From an uncultured Dorea sp. (GTDB lineage Bacteria; Bacillota; Clostridia; Lachnospirales; Lachnospiraceae), in assembly GCA_900543415.1 (NCBI GenBank), contig UQRE01000008.1, positions 1 to 64,000 of the forward strand: a stretch of 64,000 bases of DNA. The letters run 5' to 3'. How positions within the stretch are numbered: the stretch's first letter is position 1; the number at the start of each line of letters is the position of its first letter. This document shows, one piece after another, positions 42,260-51,075 of this stretch. Position numbers and translations under genes: made by a program. The notes under the pieces are model-generated. The model saw nothing but the letters and a program-made list of their open reading frames with translations. It was not told where the DNA came from and did no database searches.

Positions 42260-42907
42260 TTACGCATATTTTAATATTTCTTCCAGCAGTCCGACAATGT
42301 AGTCTGCCCCCGCCGCTTCCAGTTCCTCCCGGTCTCCGAACCCATAGAGTACTCCAAGAGACGAAATACCTTCTTCTCTTGCGCCTTCTACATCATGCTT
42401 CCGGTCTCCTATCATCAAAACACGTGACCGGTCTTTTATTTCACAACATTCAAGTGCATAGGCAATCACTTCCGCCTTCGTATTTCTCCCTCCGTCAAGT
42501 TCCATACCGGCAATATAATCAAAATACGGTGTCAAATGAAAATAATCCATAATTATTCTGGCAAATGGCTCCGGCTTCGAAGTCGCCACCACAAGCCGTT
42601 TACCTGCTTCCTTTAGCTTCTTCACAGTCTCTTCCATACCCTCATACACCCGATTTTCATAGATTCCCTTTTCCCGGTAATATTCTCTGTAATATTCTAC
42701 AGCTTGCCATGACTCCTCTTCTGAAAAACCATAGTATCTTTGAAAAGAATCCGTAAGCGGAGGCCCGATAAATTGATATAGCTTTGTACGATCCTCTTCC
42801 ACGATTCCAAATTTCTTAAGGGCGTACATAACAGAATTCGTAATTCCAACAGAAGAATCCGTAATCGTACCATCCAAATCAAAAAAGAAAATATCATACT
42901 TAGTCAT
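42260..42907 (-). CDS. HAD-family hydrolase (phosphoglycolate phosphatase-like)
   Basis: The 215-residue protein has the HAD motifs FFDLDGTITDSS (motif I, residues 7-18), VATSKPEP (motif II), a conserved lysine region and MIGDRKHDVEGA (motif IV), with a four-helix cap between I and II. This is the Gph/PpaX type, hydrolysing small phosphate esters or pyrophosphate; the substrate cannot be told from sequence. It is separated from gpmI by a palindromic repeat. Confidence 0.88.
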   Translation of the reverse strand: MTKYDIFFFDLDGTITDSSVGITNSVMYALKKFGIVEEDRTKLYQFIGPPLTDSFQRYYGFSEEESWQAVEYYREYYREKGIYENRVYEGMEETVKKLKEAGKRLVVATSKPEPFARIIMDYFHLTPYFDYIAGMELDGGRNTKAEVIAYALECCEIKDRSRVLMIGDRKHDVEGAREEGISSLGVLYGFGDREELEAAGADYIVGLLEEILKYA

Positions 42908-42925
42908 ATTGTCACCTTTTTAACA

Positions 42926-42960
42926 GGGGACGTAGCAAAGTTAAACTTTGCTACGTCCCC
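42926..42960. repeat. Perfect 17-bp inverted repeat (REP-like, also a terminator)
   Basis: GGGGACGTAGCAAAGTT and AACTTTGCTACGTCCCC are perfect complements around a single A, between the gpmI stop and the HAD gene start. With T-rich sequence beyond it on the minus strand it can end gpmI transcription. Its length and perfection resemble dispersed palindromic elements. Confidence 0.8.
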
Positions 42961-42966
42961 CGTTTA

Positions 42967-44505
42967 TTATTTAACAAGCAAGCTCTTACCTGTCATTTCT
43001 TTTGGCTGCTCCATGCCCATCAATTCAATAAGTGTTGGTGCGATGTCTGCAAGACATCCTCCCTCTCTCAAAGTGTAGGCTGGATCTGCATTTACAAGGA
43101 TAAACGGCACAGGGTTCGTAGTATGTGCTGTAAATGGTTCTCCTGTTTCGCCATCGATCAACTGTTCTGCGTTGCCGTGATCTGCACAAATGAACATCTG
43201 ACCATCCACTTCTTTGATTGCCTCTACCGTTCTTCCCACGCATTCGTCTACCGCTTCAATCGCTTTAACCGCTGCATTTTCAACGCCTGTATGACCAACC
43301 ATATCCGGATTTGCAAAGTTGATAATGATCACATCATAAGTTTCAGATTTGATCGCGTCAACCAGTTTATCGCACACTTCATAAGCGCTCATCTCAGGCT
43401 TCAGATCATAAGTTGCAACTTTTGGAGATTTTACAAGGATACGATCCTCACCCTCGTTTGGCTCTTCTACTCCGCCGTTGAAGAAAAATGTCACATGTGC
43501 ATACTTCTCTGTCTCAGCGATACGTGCCTGTTTCTTACCATTCTTTGCAAGAAATTCTCCAAATGTATTTGTAATCTCTTCTTTTACGAAAGCAACCTGT
43601 TTATTTTCAATCGTTACATCATACTCTGTAAAGCACACAAATGTTGTTTTGATTCTTTCGCCTCTGGCAAATCCGTCAAAATTATCATCACAGAATGTTC
43701 TTGTGATCTCTCTTGCACGGTCCGGACGGAAATTAAAGAAGATCACAGAATCATTTTCTTTGATTGTTGCAACCGGAGCACCGTCTTTTTCAACAACAGT
43801 CGGAAGTACAAATTCATCTGTTACATCGTTGTCGTAAGAAGACTGAATGCCAGCCGGTCCGCTTACTGCTTTCTCTCCCTCTCCAAGTACAAGCGCTCTA
43901 TACGCTTTCTCAACACGATCCCAGCGATTGTCACGATCCATTGCATAATAACGTCCCATAACAGATGCGACCTCACCTACGCCGATTTCCTGCATTTTAG
44001 CTTCCAGCTCTTCTACATATTCTTTTCCTGATGCCGGCGGTGTGTCACGCCCATCCAAGAAGCAGTGTACATATACTTTCTCAAGTCCTTGTTTCTTAGC
44101 CAGTTCTAAAAGTCCGTAAATATGCGTGTTATGGCTGTGAACACCTCCGTCAGATACAAGACCGAACATGTGAAGTGCGCTATCATGTTCCTTCGCATTT
44201 GCACAAGCTGCCAACAGAGCTTTATTTTCGAAGAAATCACCGTCTTGAATGGACTTTGTGATCTTTGTCAGATCCTGATATACAATTCGTCCTGCGCCCA
44301 TATTCAAATGACCAACCTCGGAGTTTCCCATCTGTCCATCCGGAAGCCCTACTGCCATTCCGCTTGCATTTCCTTTTACAAACGGATATTCAGCCATCAA
44401 TTTATCCATAACCGGTGTCTTGCCTTCTGCAACTGCATTACCGGTAGTATTCTCATTTAATCCATATCCATCTAAAATCATCAATACTGTTGGTTTTTTA
44501 CTCAT
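42967..44505 (-). CDS. gpmI: 2,3-bisphosphoglycerate-independent phosphoglycerate mutase
   Basis: The 512-residue alkaline-phosphatase-fold enzyme interconverts 3- and 2-phosphoglycerate with two Mn ions. The nucleophile Ser62 lies in GQMGNSEVGHLNMGAGR; HCFLDGRDTPP, FFNFRPDRARE, NFANPDMVGHTG and ADHGNAEQ metal sites are intact. Length is standard. It is the last gene of the glycolytic block in transcription order. Confidence 0.97.
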   Translation of the reverse strand: MSKKPTVLMILDGYGLNENTTGNAVAEGKTPVMDKLMAEYPFVKGNASGMAVGLPDGQMGNSEVGHLNMGAGRIVYQDLTKITKSIQDGDFFENKALLAACANAKEHDSALHMFGLVSDGGVHSHNTHIYGLLELAKKQGLEKVYVHCFLDGRDTPPASGKEYVEELEAKMQEIGVGEVASVMGRYYAMDRDNRWDRVEKAYRALVLGEGEKAVSGPAGIQSSYDNDVTDEFVLPTVVEKDGAPVATIKENDSVIFFNFRPDRAREITRTFCDDNFDGFARGERIKTTFVCFTEYDVTIENKQVAFVKEEITNTFGEFLAKNGKKQARIAETEKYAHVTFFFNGGVEEPNEGEDRILVKSPKVATYDLKPEMSAYEVCDKLVDAIKSETYDVIIINFANPDMVGHTGVENAAVKAIEAVDECVGRTVEAIKEVDGQMFICADHGNAEQLIDGETGEPFTAHTTNPVPFILVNADPAYTLREGGCLADIAPTLIELMGMEQPKEMTGKSLLVK

Positions 44506-44540
44506 ATTGCTCTTCTCCTTTTTCTACACTTTTTCAACCT

Positions 44541-45374
44541 TTATTCTCGAAAACCGCACTGTTTGCGAATCCACGAATCTGCAAGGTTAAGCCACTGTGA
44601 ACATTCTTTTTGTATACCGCTTCCATCTACCCGCTCCACCAGCGAATCCGCGCGGCTTAATCCATGTTCCCCTTCCGGAAATATATGAAGCTCAACCGGC
44701 ACTTTTGCTTTTTGAAGCGCCATCGCCATAAGAAGGGAATTTTCCACCGGCACCGTTGCGTCTTTTGCAGTATGCCAGATAAAACAAGGCGGCATTGCTT
44801 CCGTCACTTGATATTCCAAAGACATTCGCACTCTGTCCTCTGCAAATCTGTCTCCCAGAAGATTTTTAAAGCTTCCTGTATGGGCATACTTCGGATCAGA
44901 GGTGATGACCGGATAACTTAACAATAACCCTTTCACCTTTAACGCACCCGCAGTTGTCTGTAAACCGGAAGTCATAAACTCTTGATTCCAAAACACTCCG
45001 TAACTTGCAGCCAGATGACCTCCCGCGGAAGCTCCATGTATAAAAATAAGTTCTTTGTCAACCTTCCATTCATCGGCGTGTTCGCGAATCATACGAACAG
45101 CTTTTCCCAACTCTAATACTTGTGTCGGGAACCGATGCGGTGCAACAGAATAACGAAGAACAGCTGCATGGTATCCCTGATTCAGAAAATGCACAGCCAA
45201 TGGCTCTCCCTCTCGAAAGCTTGTTCTTTCATAAGCGCCTCCCGGACAGATAAGTACCATTGGGCGTTTCTCAATTTTCAGATTTTTATCAAGAGGTGTA
45301 TCTAAAATGTAAGTTTCTAATCTGGAATCTTCTGCGGAGCCTTCTATCTGAATTTTAATCTCCTCATATTTCAT
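44541..45374 (-). CDS. Alpha/beta hydrolase (esterase)
   Basis: The start ATG 45372-45374 follows AGAAAGG at nine bases. The 277-residue protein has the alpha/beta-hydrolase core: VLICPGGAYERTSFREGE (oxyanion region), the nucleophile elbow HGASAGGH, and a C-terminal HIFPEGEHGLSRAD with the catalytic histidine; the aspartate is in WHTAKDATVPVENS. This is the acetyl-xylan-esterase/BD-FAE-like group, cytoplasmic by lack of signal. It lies within the glycolytic cluster, with no obvious metabolic link. Confidence 0.85.
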   Translation of the reverse strand: MKYEEIKIQIEGSAEDSRLETYILDTPLDKNLKIEKRPMVLICPGGAYERTSFREGEPLAVHFLNQGYHAAVLRYSVAPHRFPTQVLELGKAVRMIREHADEWKVDKELIFIHGASAGGHLAASYGVFWNQEFMTSGLQTTAGALKVKGLLLSYPVITSDPKYAHTGSFKNLLGDRFAEDRVRMSLEYQVTEAMPPCFIWHTAKDATVPVENSLLMAMALQKAKVPVELHIFPEGEHGLSRADSLVERVDGSGIQKECSQWLNLADSWIRKQCGFRE

Positions 45375-45404
45375 ATCAAGAAACCTTTCTGCATTGCAAC
45401 CCAA

Positions 45405-45435
45405 AAATCGTAGGGAGCATATGCTGCCCCCTACG
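45405..45435 (-). terminator. Terminator of tpiA
   Basis: CGTAGGG and its complement near 45427-45435, with AGCAT/ATGCT in the middle, followed by ATTTTTGGG on the minus strand. It ends the gap-pgk-tpi transcript before the esterase gene. Confidence 0.8.
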
Positions 45436-45449
45436 ACTGAGCATTTCTT

Positions 45450-46199
45450 TTATTTGTAGTTTACAATTTTACCAAAGTCAGCTTTAAGAGAAGCTCCTCC
45501 AACAAGTCCGCCGTCGATATCTGCCTGGGCAAATAACTCTGCTGCATTTCCTGCATTTACAGATCCGCCATACTGAATACGGATTGCTTCTGCTGTAGCT
45601 TCATCGTAAATCTCAGCGATGCAAGCACGAATACCTGCACATACTTCCTCAGCCTGTTCTGTAGTAGCTGTCTTACCTGTTCCGATTGCCCAGATCGGCT
45701 CATAAGCAATCACTGCTTCTTTTGCCTGATCAGCTGTCACATTTAAGAAACCTACTTTTACCTGCTGACGAATGAAATCCATTGTCACGCCCTGTTCTCT
45801 CTGCTCCAGAGTCTCTCCACAGCACATGATCGGTGTAATACCGTGTTCAAAAGCTTTCAGCATTTTCTTATTTACTGTCTCATTTGTCTCTGCAAAATAT
45901 TCTCTTCTCTCAGAATGTCCAAGAACTACATATTTTACGCCAGCATCTGTCAGCATAGCAGGAGAAATCTCTCCTGTGTAAGCTCCGCTCTCTTCAAAAT
46001 ACATATTCTCAGCGCCAACCTGAATATTTGTACCCTTACATGCTTCTACAACCGGAATAATATCGATTGCAGGTACACAAAATACAACGTCTACTTCTTC
46101 ACTTGCCACTAATGGTTTTAATTCTTCAACTAAAGCAACTGCCTCACTTGGAGTTTTATTCATTTTCCAGTTGCCTGCTACAATTTTTCTTCTTGCCAT
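45450..46199 (-). CDS. tpiA: Triosephosphate isomerase
   Basis: The 249-residue TIM barrel (start MARRKIVAGNWKMN, ATG 46197-46199) interconverts dihydroxyacetone phosphate and glyceraldehyde 3-phosphate. Catalytic Lys12 (NWKMN), His in VLGHSERREYF, Glu in AYEPIWAIGTGKTAT and the phosphate-binding GGSVNAGN, DGGLVGGASL are all present. The longer frame (seven residues more) lacks a ribosome site. It follows pgk. Confidence 0.97.
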   Translation of the reverse strand: MARRKIVAGNWKMNKTPSEAVALVEELKPLVASEEVDVVFCVPAIDIIPVVEACKGTNIQVGAENMYFEESGAYTGEISPAMLTDAGVKYVVLGHSERREYFAETNETVNKKMLKAFEHGITPIMCCGETLEQREQGVTMDFIRQQVKVGFLNVTADQAKEAVIAYEPIWAIGTGKTATTEQAEEVCAGIRACIAEIYDEATAEAIRIQYGGSVNAGNAAELFAQADIDGGLVGGASLKADFGKIVNYK

Positions 46200-46264
46200 G
46201 TTACCTATTCTCCTTTTCATGGTGACTTCACCTTACTAAACTCGATAAAGCCTCACCAAGTTCT

Positions 46265-47458
46265 CTATTTATCGTTTGCTGCTGCAACCCCCGGAAGCTC
46301 TTTACCCTCTAAGAATTCAAGAGAAGCTCCTCCGCCTGTTGAAATATGAGTCATTTTATCTCCATAACCAAGCTGATTTACTGCCGCAGCTGAATCACCA
46401 CCGCCGATGATCGTTGTTGCATCTGTCTCAGCCAGCGCTTTTGCTACTGCTTCTGTACCGTGAGCAAATGTTGGCATCTCAAAACATCCCATTGGTCCGT
46501 TCCATACAACAGTTTTAGCATCTGCTACTGCTTCACAGAAAATTTTCTCAGTCTCTGGTCCGATATCCATACCTTCCCAACCGTCCGGAATCTCTCCACG
46601 CTTTACAACCTGTGTATTTGCATCATTGGAGAAATCATCTCCGATTACATTATCTACAGGAAGAAGTAATTTCACACCTTTGTCTTCTGCTTTTTTCAGC
46701 ATATCAAGAGCGTACTGAAGATAATCGTCTTCACAAAGAGATTTTCCGATTGTTCCGCCAAGCGCTTTGGAGAATGTATAGGACATTCCGCCACCGATAA
46801 TAAGTGTATCTACTTTGTCGAGAAGATTCTCAATCACAGAGATCTTACTGGAAACTTTCGCTCCGCCAAGAATTGCAACAAATGGTCTCTCCGGATTATT
46901 TACTGCATTTCCAAGGAAATCAATCTCTTTCTGCATTAAGTAACCAACAACTGCAGTGTCTACAAATTCTGTAACGCCTACATTAGAACAGTGTGCACGG
47001 TGAGCAGTACCAAACGCATCATTTACAAATACATCACAAAGTGAAGCAAGTTCTTTGCTGAATGCTTCTCCATTTTTTGTCTCTTCTGCTCTGTAACGTG
47101 TATTTTCAAGAAGAATGACATCTCCGTCATTCATAGCTTCTACTGCTGCTTTTGCATTTGCTCCAACCACTTCCGGGTCTGCTGCAAATTTCACTTCCTG
47201 CCCAAGAAGCTCAGACAGACGTACAGCTACTGGTGCAAGTGACAACTCCGGCTTTGGTTCTCCCTTCGGCTTTCCAAGATGAGAGCAAAGAATCACTTTT
47301 CCACCATCAGCGATTAATTTCTTAATTGTTGGAAGGGCTGCAACGAGACGATTTTCATCTGTAATCTTTCCATCGATAAGCGGAACGTTGAAGTCACATC
47401 TTACAAGAACTTTTTTACCCTTTACATTGATATCGTCAACAGATTTCTTATTAAGCAT
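46265..47458 (-). CDS. pgk: Phosphoglycerate kinase
   Basis: The 397-residue enzyme transfers phosphate from 1,3-bisphosphoglycerate to ADP. It shows VRCDFNVPLIDGKITDENR, SHLGKPKGEPKPELSL, NDAFGTAHRAHCSN, AILGGAKVSSKI and the C-terminal GGGDSAAAVNQLG with STGGGASLEFLEG. Length is standard. It lies between gap and tpiA. Confidence 0.97.
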   Translation of the reverse strand: MLNKKSVDDINVKGKKVLVRCDFNVPLIDGKITDENRLVAALPTIKKLIADGGKVILCSHLGKPKGEPKPELSLAPVAVRLSELLGQEVKFAADPEVVGANAKAAVEAMNDGDVILLENTRYRAEETKNGEAFSKELASLCDVFVNDAFGTAHRAHCSNVGVTEFVDTAVVGYLMQKEIDFLGNAVNNPERPFVAILGGAKVSSKISVIENLLDKVDTLIIGGGMSYTFSKALGGTIGKSLCEDDYLQYALDMLKKAEDKGVKLLLPVDNVIGDDFSNDANTQVVKRGEIPDGWEGMDIGPETEKIFCEAVADAKTVVWNGPMGCFEMPTFAHGTEAVAKALAETDATTIIGGGDSAAAVNQLGYGDKMTHISTGGGASLEFLEGKELPGVAAANDK

Positions 47459-47480
47459 ATTGTTATCCTCCTAAAATATA

Positions 47481-47510
47481 AAAGAGTCCGGTCCAAATAG
47501 ACCGGACCCT
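47481..47510 (-). terminator. Terminator/attenuator between gap and pgk
   Basis: GGGTCCGGTC pairs with GACCGGACTC (one wobble) around TATTTG, followed on the minus strand by TTTTATATTTT. A partial stop here would give more gap than pgk mRNA. Confidence 0.85.
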
Positions 47511-47536
47511 TTGTGAGTCTTACCACACTAAGTGTT

Positions 47537-48550
47537 CTATGCTAACTCAGCGAAGTATTTAATTGTTCTTACCATCTGGCTTGTGTAAGAGTTCTCATTG
47601 TCGTACCAAGATACAACCTGAACCTCTGTTGTTCCGTTGTCTAATGGAAGAACCATTGTCTGTGTAGCATCGAATAAAGAACCATATCTCATACCAACGA
47701 TGTCGCTAGATACGATTTCATCTGTATTGTATCCGAAAGATTCTGTAGCTGCTGCTTTCATAGCTGCATTTACTTCATCAACTGTAACAGTTCCGTCAAC
47801 AACTGCTGTTAAGATTGTTGTAGATCCTGTTGGAGTTGGAACACGCTGAGCAGCTCCGATTAATTTTCCGTTCAGTTCTGGAATAACAAGTCCGATTGCT
47901 TTTGCAGCACCTGTGCTGTTTGGCACGATATTAACTGCTGCTGCACGAGATCTTCTTAAGTCACCTTTTCTCTGTGGTCCGTCAAGAGTCATCTGATCTC
48001 CTGTGTAAGCGTGGATTGTGCACATAATTCCAGATTTGATTGCTGCAAGATCGTTCAGTGCTTTAGCCATAGGTGCTAAGCAGTTTGTTGTACAAGAAGC
48101 AGCAGAAATAACTGTATCTTCTGGCTTTAATTCTGTATGGTTAACATTGTAAACGATTGTTGGAAGATCGTTTCCTGCCGGAGCAGAAATAACAACTTTT
48201 CTAGCACCTGCTTTAATATGAGCAGAAGCTTTCTCTTTAGATGTGTAGAAACCTGTACACTCAAGAACAACGTCAACACCGATCTCTCCCCATGGAAGCT
48301 CTTCAGCGTTAGCCTTTGCATAAATCTTGATTTCTTTTCCATCAACAATGATAGAATCCTCTGTTGCTTCTACTTTGTCACACAGAGCATATCTTCCCTG
48401 AGAAGAGTCATACTTTAATAAGTGTGCAAGCATTTTTGGAGATGTTAAGTCGTTAATTGCAACTACCTCATACCCCTCTGCTCCAAACATCTGTCTGAAT
48501 GCAAGACGTCCAATACGTCCAAATCCATTAATCGCTACTTTTACTGCCAT
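47537..48550 (-). CDS. gap: Glyceraldehyde-3-phosphate dehydrogenase
   Basis: The 337-residue enzyme oxidises glyceraldehyde 3-phosphate with NAD and phosphate. NAD-binding INGFGRIGRLAFRQ is N-terminal, the catalytic Cys153 is in SAASCTTNCLAPM and the catalytic histidine follows in the VNIVPNSTGAAKAIG/HAYTGDQ region. AGGAGG precedes the ATG. It is the first gene of the glycolytic block, with its own promoter. Confidence 0.97.
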   Translation of the reverse strand: MAVKVAINGFGRIGRLAFRQMFGAEGYEVVAINDLTSPKMLAHLLKYDSSQGRYALCDKVEATEDSIIVDGKEIKIYAKANAEELPWGEIGVDVVLECTGFYTSKEKASAHIKAGARKVVISAPAGNDLPTIVYNVNHTELKPEDTVISAASCTTNCLAPMAKALNDLAAIKSGIMCTIHAYTGDQMTLDGPQRKGDLRRSRAAAVNIVPNSTGAAKAIGLVIPELNGKLIGAAQRVPTPTGSTTILTAVVDGTVTVDEVNAAMKAAATESFGYNTDEIVSSDIVGMRYGSLFDATQTMVLPLDNGTTEVQVVSWYDNENSYTSQMVRTIKYFAELA

Positions 48551-48640
48551 GATTAATTCCTCCTAAAGTTTTTTTAACTGACTTCGCAGTCCTTATATTG
48601 TGAATTCTCTAACATTGTTAAAGAATCATCAACTAGGATT

Positions 48641-48669
48641 ATTGTACTAAATCTCATACAAAAATTCAA
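48641..48669 (-). promoter_or_regulatory. Promoter of the gap operon
   Basis: Minus strand TTGAAT (48664-48669), 17-base spacer, TACAAT (48641-48646); about 85 bases of leader before the gap start. Confidence 0.7.
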
Positions 48670-48685
48670 GTGCCTTTTCCTATTT

Positions 48686-49489
48686 TTATAGAAGTTGACA
48701 AAAATACGGCTTTCTCCCTTTAAATTCTGTATAATACTTAAAACCACAGTCCTCTAAAATGTCTCTGACCTTCGAAAAATCGTAGGCAATATGCTCCGGT
48801 CTGTGACCGTCAGCTCCGATTGTTATAATCTCTCCGCCCAATTCCCGGTAACGCTTTAATACATCTGCATGAGGATGTGCAAAAGGAAGCCCATATTTCA
48901 ATCCGGCTGTATTAAGTTCCAGTCCTTTTCCATTTTCGATCAGTGTCCGAAGGATCTCATCAATAATATCTGCATATTTCTTATAATTATAATCCTGCTC
49001 TCTATGCTTTCCATAGCGCACCACATAATCTAAATGCCCAAGCACATCGAAGCCGTCAAATTCCTGTATATCGGTCAACGTTTCTTCCATAGCAATGCGG
49101 TACCCCTCTTCATCGGATCTTCCAATGAACAGCTTACCGGCAGCCGGGTCTGTGGATTCAATGACATGTACGGACCCGATCACAAAATCAAAGGGATATT
49201 TCTTTACGAATTCACGATAATATCCTCCCAGATGCGGTTGGAGCCCAAGTTCCACACCAATCCGCACATCGATTTTGTCCTGATACTTTTCCTGTAATGG
49301 TCTAAGTGTCTCAAAATATTTTTCCGGTTCGAAAATACTTTCTTCTCCCCACTCCATGTCATCCTTGTCATAGTGATCTGTAAAACAGATCATCTCAAGA
49401 CCTTTCTCTAACGCGCCCAAAATCATCTGTTCCGGCGTAAATTCCGAATCATGGGAAAAGTTAGAATGCATATGCACATCTGCTCTCAT
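48686..49489 (-). CDS. PHP-domain phosphatase (HisJ-like histidinol phosphatase)
   Basis: ATG 49487-49489 follows AAAGGAG at nine bases. The 267-residue protein has the PHP metal motifs ADVHMHSNFSHDSE, CFTDHYDKDDM, IGSVHVIES, LGHLDYVVRYG and IGADGHRPEH, the pattern of HisJ-type histidinol-phosphatases. It dephosphorylates histidinol phosphate, the ninth step of histidine synthesis, although no other his gene is near, so a related substrate is possible. It follows mnmA directly. Confidence 0.85.
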   Translation of the reverse strand: MRADVHMHSNFSHDSEFTPEQMILGALEKGLEMICFTDHYDKDDMEWGEESIFEPEKYFETLRPLQEKYQDKIDVRIGVELGLQPHLGGYYREFVKKYPFDFVIGSVHVIESTDPAAGKLFIGRSDEEGYRIAMEETLTDIQEFDGFDVLGHLDYVVRYGKHREQDYNYKKYADIIDEILRTLIENGKGLELNTAGLKYGLPFAHPHADVLKRYRELGGEIITIGADGHRPEHIAYDFSKVRDILEDCGFKYYTEFKGRKPYFCQLL

Positions 49490-49490
49490 A

Positions 49491-50576
49491 TTATTTATCT
49501 CCTTTGATCGTTCCACCTAAAAGTACGTATTCATCTTCATACAGCACTACAGCCTGTCCGGGAGTGATCGCTCTTTGCGGTTCGTCAAACACGCACAAAA
49601 TCTCATCCTCTCCTGTTTTCTCCACTGTACACCATGCTCCTTTGTGATTATAGCGAATCTTTGCCCACGCCCGCTTTGGCTTGTCAAGACCTTCAATCGC
49701 CATATAGTTGACATGATCTGCTCTCAGATAACGACTTAGCGATTCTTCATGGCTTCCCACAACTATCTCATTGGTCTCCGGTCGGATCTCAAGTACGAAC
49801 ACCGGATGCCCAAGCGAAAGTCCAAGTCTTTTTCTCTGTCCCACTGTATAATGGACGATTCCTTTATGTTTTCCAACTACCGTTCCATCTGTTGTCACAA
49901 AATCGCCCGGCAATACCGGCTGATTTGTGTTTTCTTCTATATAGGAAGCGTAATCACCATCCGGAATAAAACAAATATCCTGACTATCCGGCTTATCTGC
50001 CACTAAGAGTCCCAGTTTTTCTGCCATTTCACGAATCTCTTCTTTCGTATAAGCGCCCACCGGCATCAAGGTTTTCTGCAGTTGTTCCTGTGTCAGATTA
50101 TAAAGAGCATAAGTCTGATCTTTGGCTCCGGTAGCAGAAGTCCGAAGAGAATATCTGCCATTTGGAAGTTGATCGATTCTTGCATAATGACCGGTTGCTA
50201 TATAATCTGCTCCGATCTGCATGCTGCGCTTCAAAAGAGACTCCCACTTTACATAACGATTACACGCAATACACGGGTTCGGTGTTCTTCCCTCTTGATA
50301 CTCTTTCACAAAATAATCAATCACCTGCTCCTTAAATTCCTGTTTAAAATTCATGACATAATAAGGAATACCAAGAGACGCTGCCACTCTTCTGGCGTCT
50401 TCTACCGCACTTAGACCACAGCAACCTCCATTTTCTTCTTGTACCAGTTCCTCTTCTTCCTGCCAGATCTGCATTGTCACTCCGATCACATCATATCCTG
50501 CTTCTTTCAGAAGCCATGCAGCCACCGAAGAATCAACGCCGCCGGACATTCCTACTACTACCTTTTTTTTCTCCAT
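49491..50576 (-). CDS. mnmA: tRNA-specific 2-thiouridylase
   Basis: The 361-residue enzyme puts sulfur on U34 of Glu, Gln and Lys tRNAs, taking it from a cysteine desulfurase. The PP-loop GMSGGVDSSVAAWLL is N-terminal; catalytic cysteines are in TPNPCIACNRYVKW (~103) and SQDICFIPDGDY (~200); the C-terminal barrel ends VLYEDEYVLLGG. The iscS- and iscU-like genes just upstream probably supply the sulfur. Confidence 0.96.
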   Translation of the reverse strand: MEKKKVVVGMSGGVDSSVAAWLLKEAGYDVIGVTMQIWQEEEELVQEENGGCCGLSAVEDARRVAASLGIPYYVMNFKQEFKEQVIDYFVKEYQEGRTPNPCIACNRYVKWESLLKRSMQIGADYIATGHYARIDQLPNGRYSLRTSATGAKDQTYALYNLTQEQLQKTLMPVGAYTKEEIREMAEKLGLLVADKPDSQDICFIPDGDYASYIEENTNQPVLPGDFVTTDGTVVGKHKGIVHYTVGQRKRLGLSLGHPVFVLEIRPETNEIVVGSHEESLSRYLRADHVNYMAIEGLDKPKRAWAKIRYNHKGAWCTVEKTGEDEILCVFDEPQRAITPGQAVVLYEDEYVLLGGTIKGDK

Positions 50577-50601
50577 CAGACTATCTCTTTTCTTTCATTT
50601 T

Positions 50602-51042
50602 TTAATATTCTTCTTCCTCTTCTTCGTCCTCATGAATATCCGACTTCGGCTTTTCCAACCCCTCGATCTGAATACCATTTTTCTCTGCATAATCCCAGAG
50701 CGCTGCATGAATTGCCTCTTCCGCAAGCAGAGAACAGTGAACCTTTACCGGCGGAAGACCGTCAAGGGCTTCCATAACAGCTTTATTTGTCACCTGCATT
50801 GCTTCTTTAATATTTTTTCCTTTTACAAGTTCCGTTGCCATACTGCTCGTAGCAACCGCTGCGCCGCAGCCAAATGTTTTAAATTTTACATCACGGATAA
50901 TTTGATTTTCATCAATGTCCAGATAAATTCTCATAATATCTCCGCATTTCGCATTTCCTACTGTTCCAACGCCGCTGGCATTTTCAATCTCTCCTACATT
51001 TCTTGGATGTTCAAAATGATCCATTACTTTTTCTGTATACAT
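50602..51042 (-). CDS. iscU: Iron-sulfur scaffold protein (NifU/IscU-like)
   Basis: The 146-residue protein has the three scaffold cysteines in GNAKCGDIM, TFGCGAAVATSSM and VKVHCSLLAEEA, plus the C-terminal acidic tail EDEEEEEEY. It assembles [2Fe-2S]/[4Fe-4S] clusters with sulfur from the neighbouring desulfurase. No C-terminal NifU domain is present, so it is the short Clostridia type. Confidence 0.92.
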   Translation of the reverse strand: MYTEKVMDHFEHPRNVGEIENASGVGTVGNAKCGDIMRIYLDIDENQIIRDVKFKTFGCGAAVATSSMATELVKGKNIKEAMQVTNKAVMEALDGLPPVKVHCSLLAEEAIHAALWDYAEKNGIQIEGLEKPKSDIHEDEEEEEEY

Positions 51043-51075
51043 AATCTATCTCCTGTTCTTTCTTTTATTCTGTTC

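Noticed and set aside
43123..44031. 302-codon open frame on the plus strand
   Set aside because: Complete antisense of gpmI, whose catalytic motifs are unmistakable; the product is cysteine/phenylalanine-rich noise.
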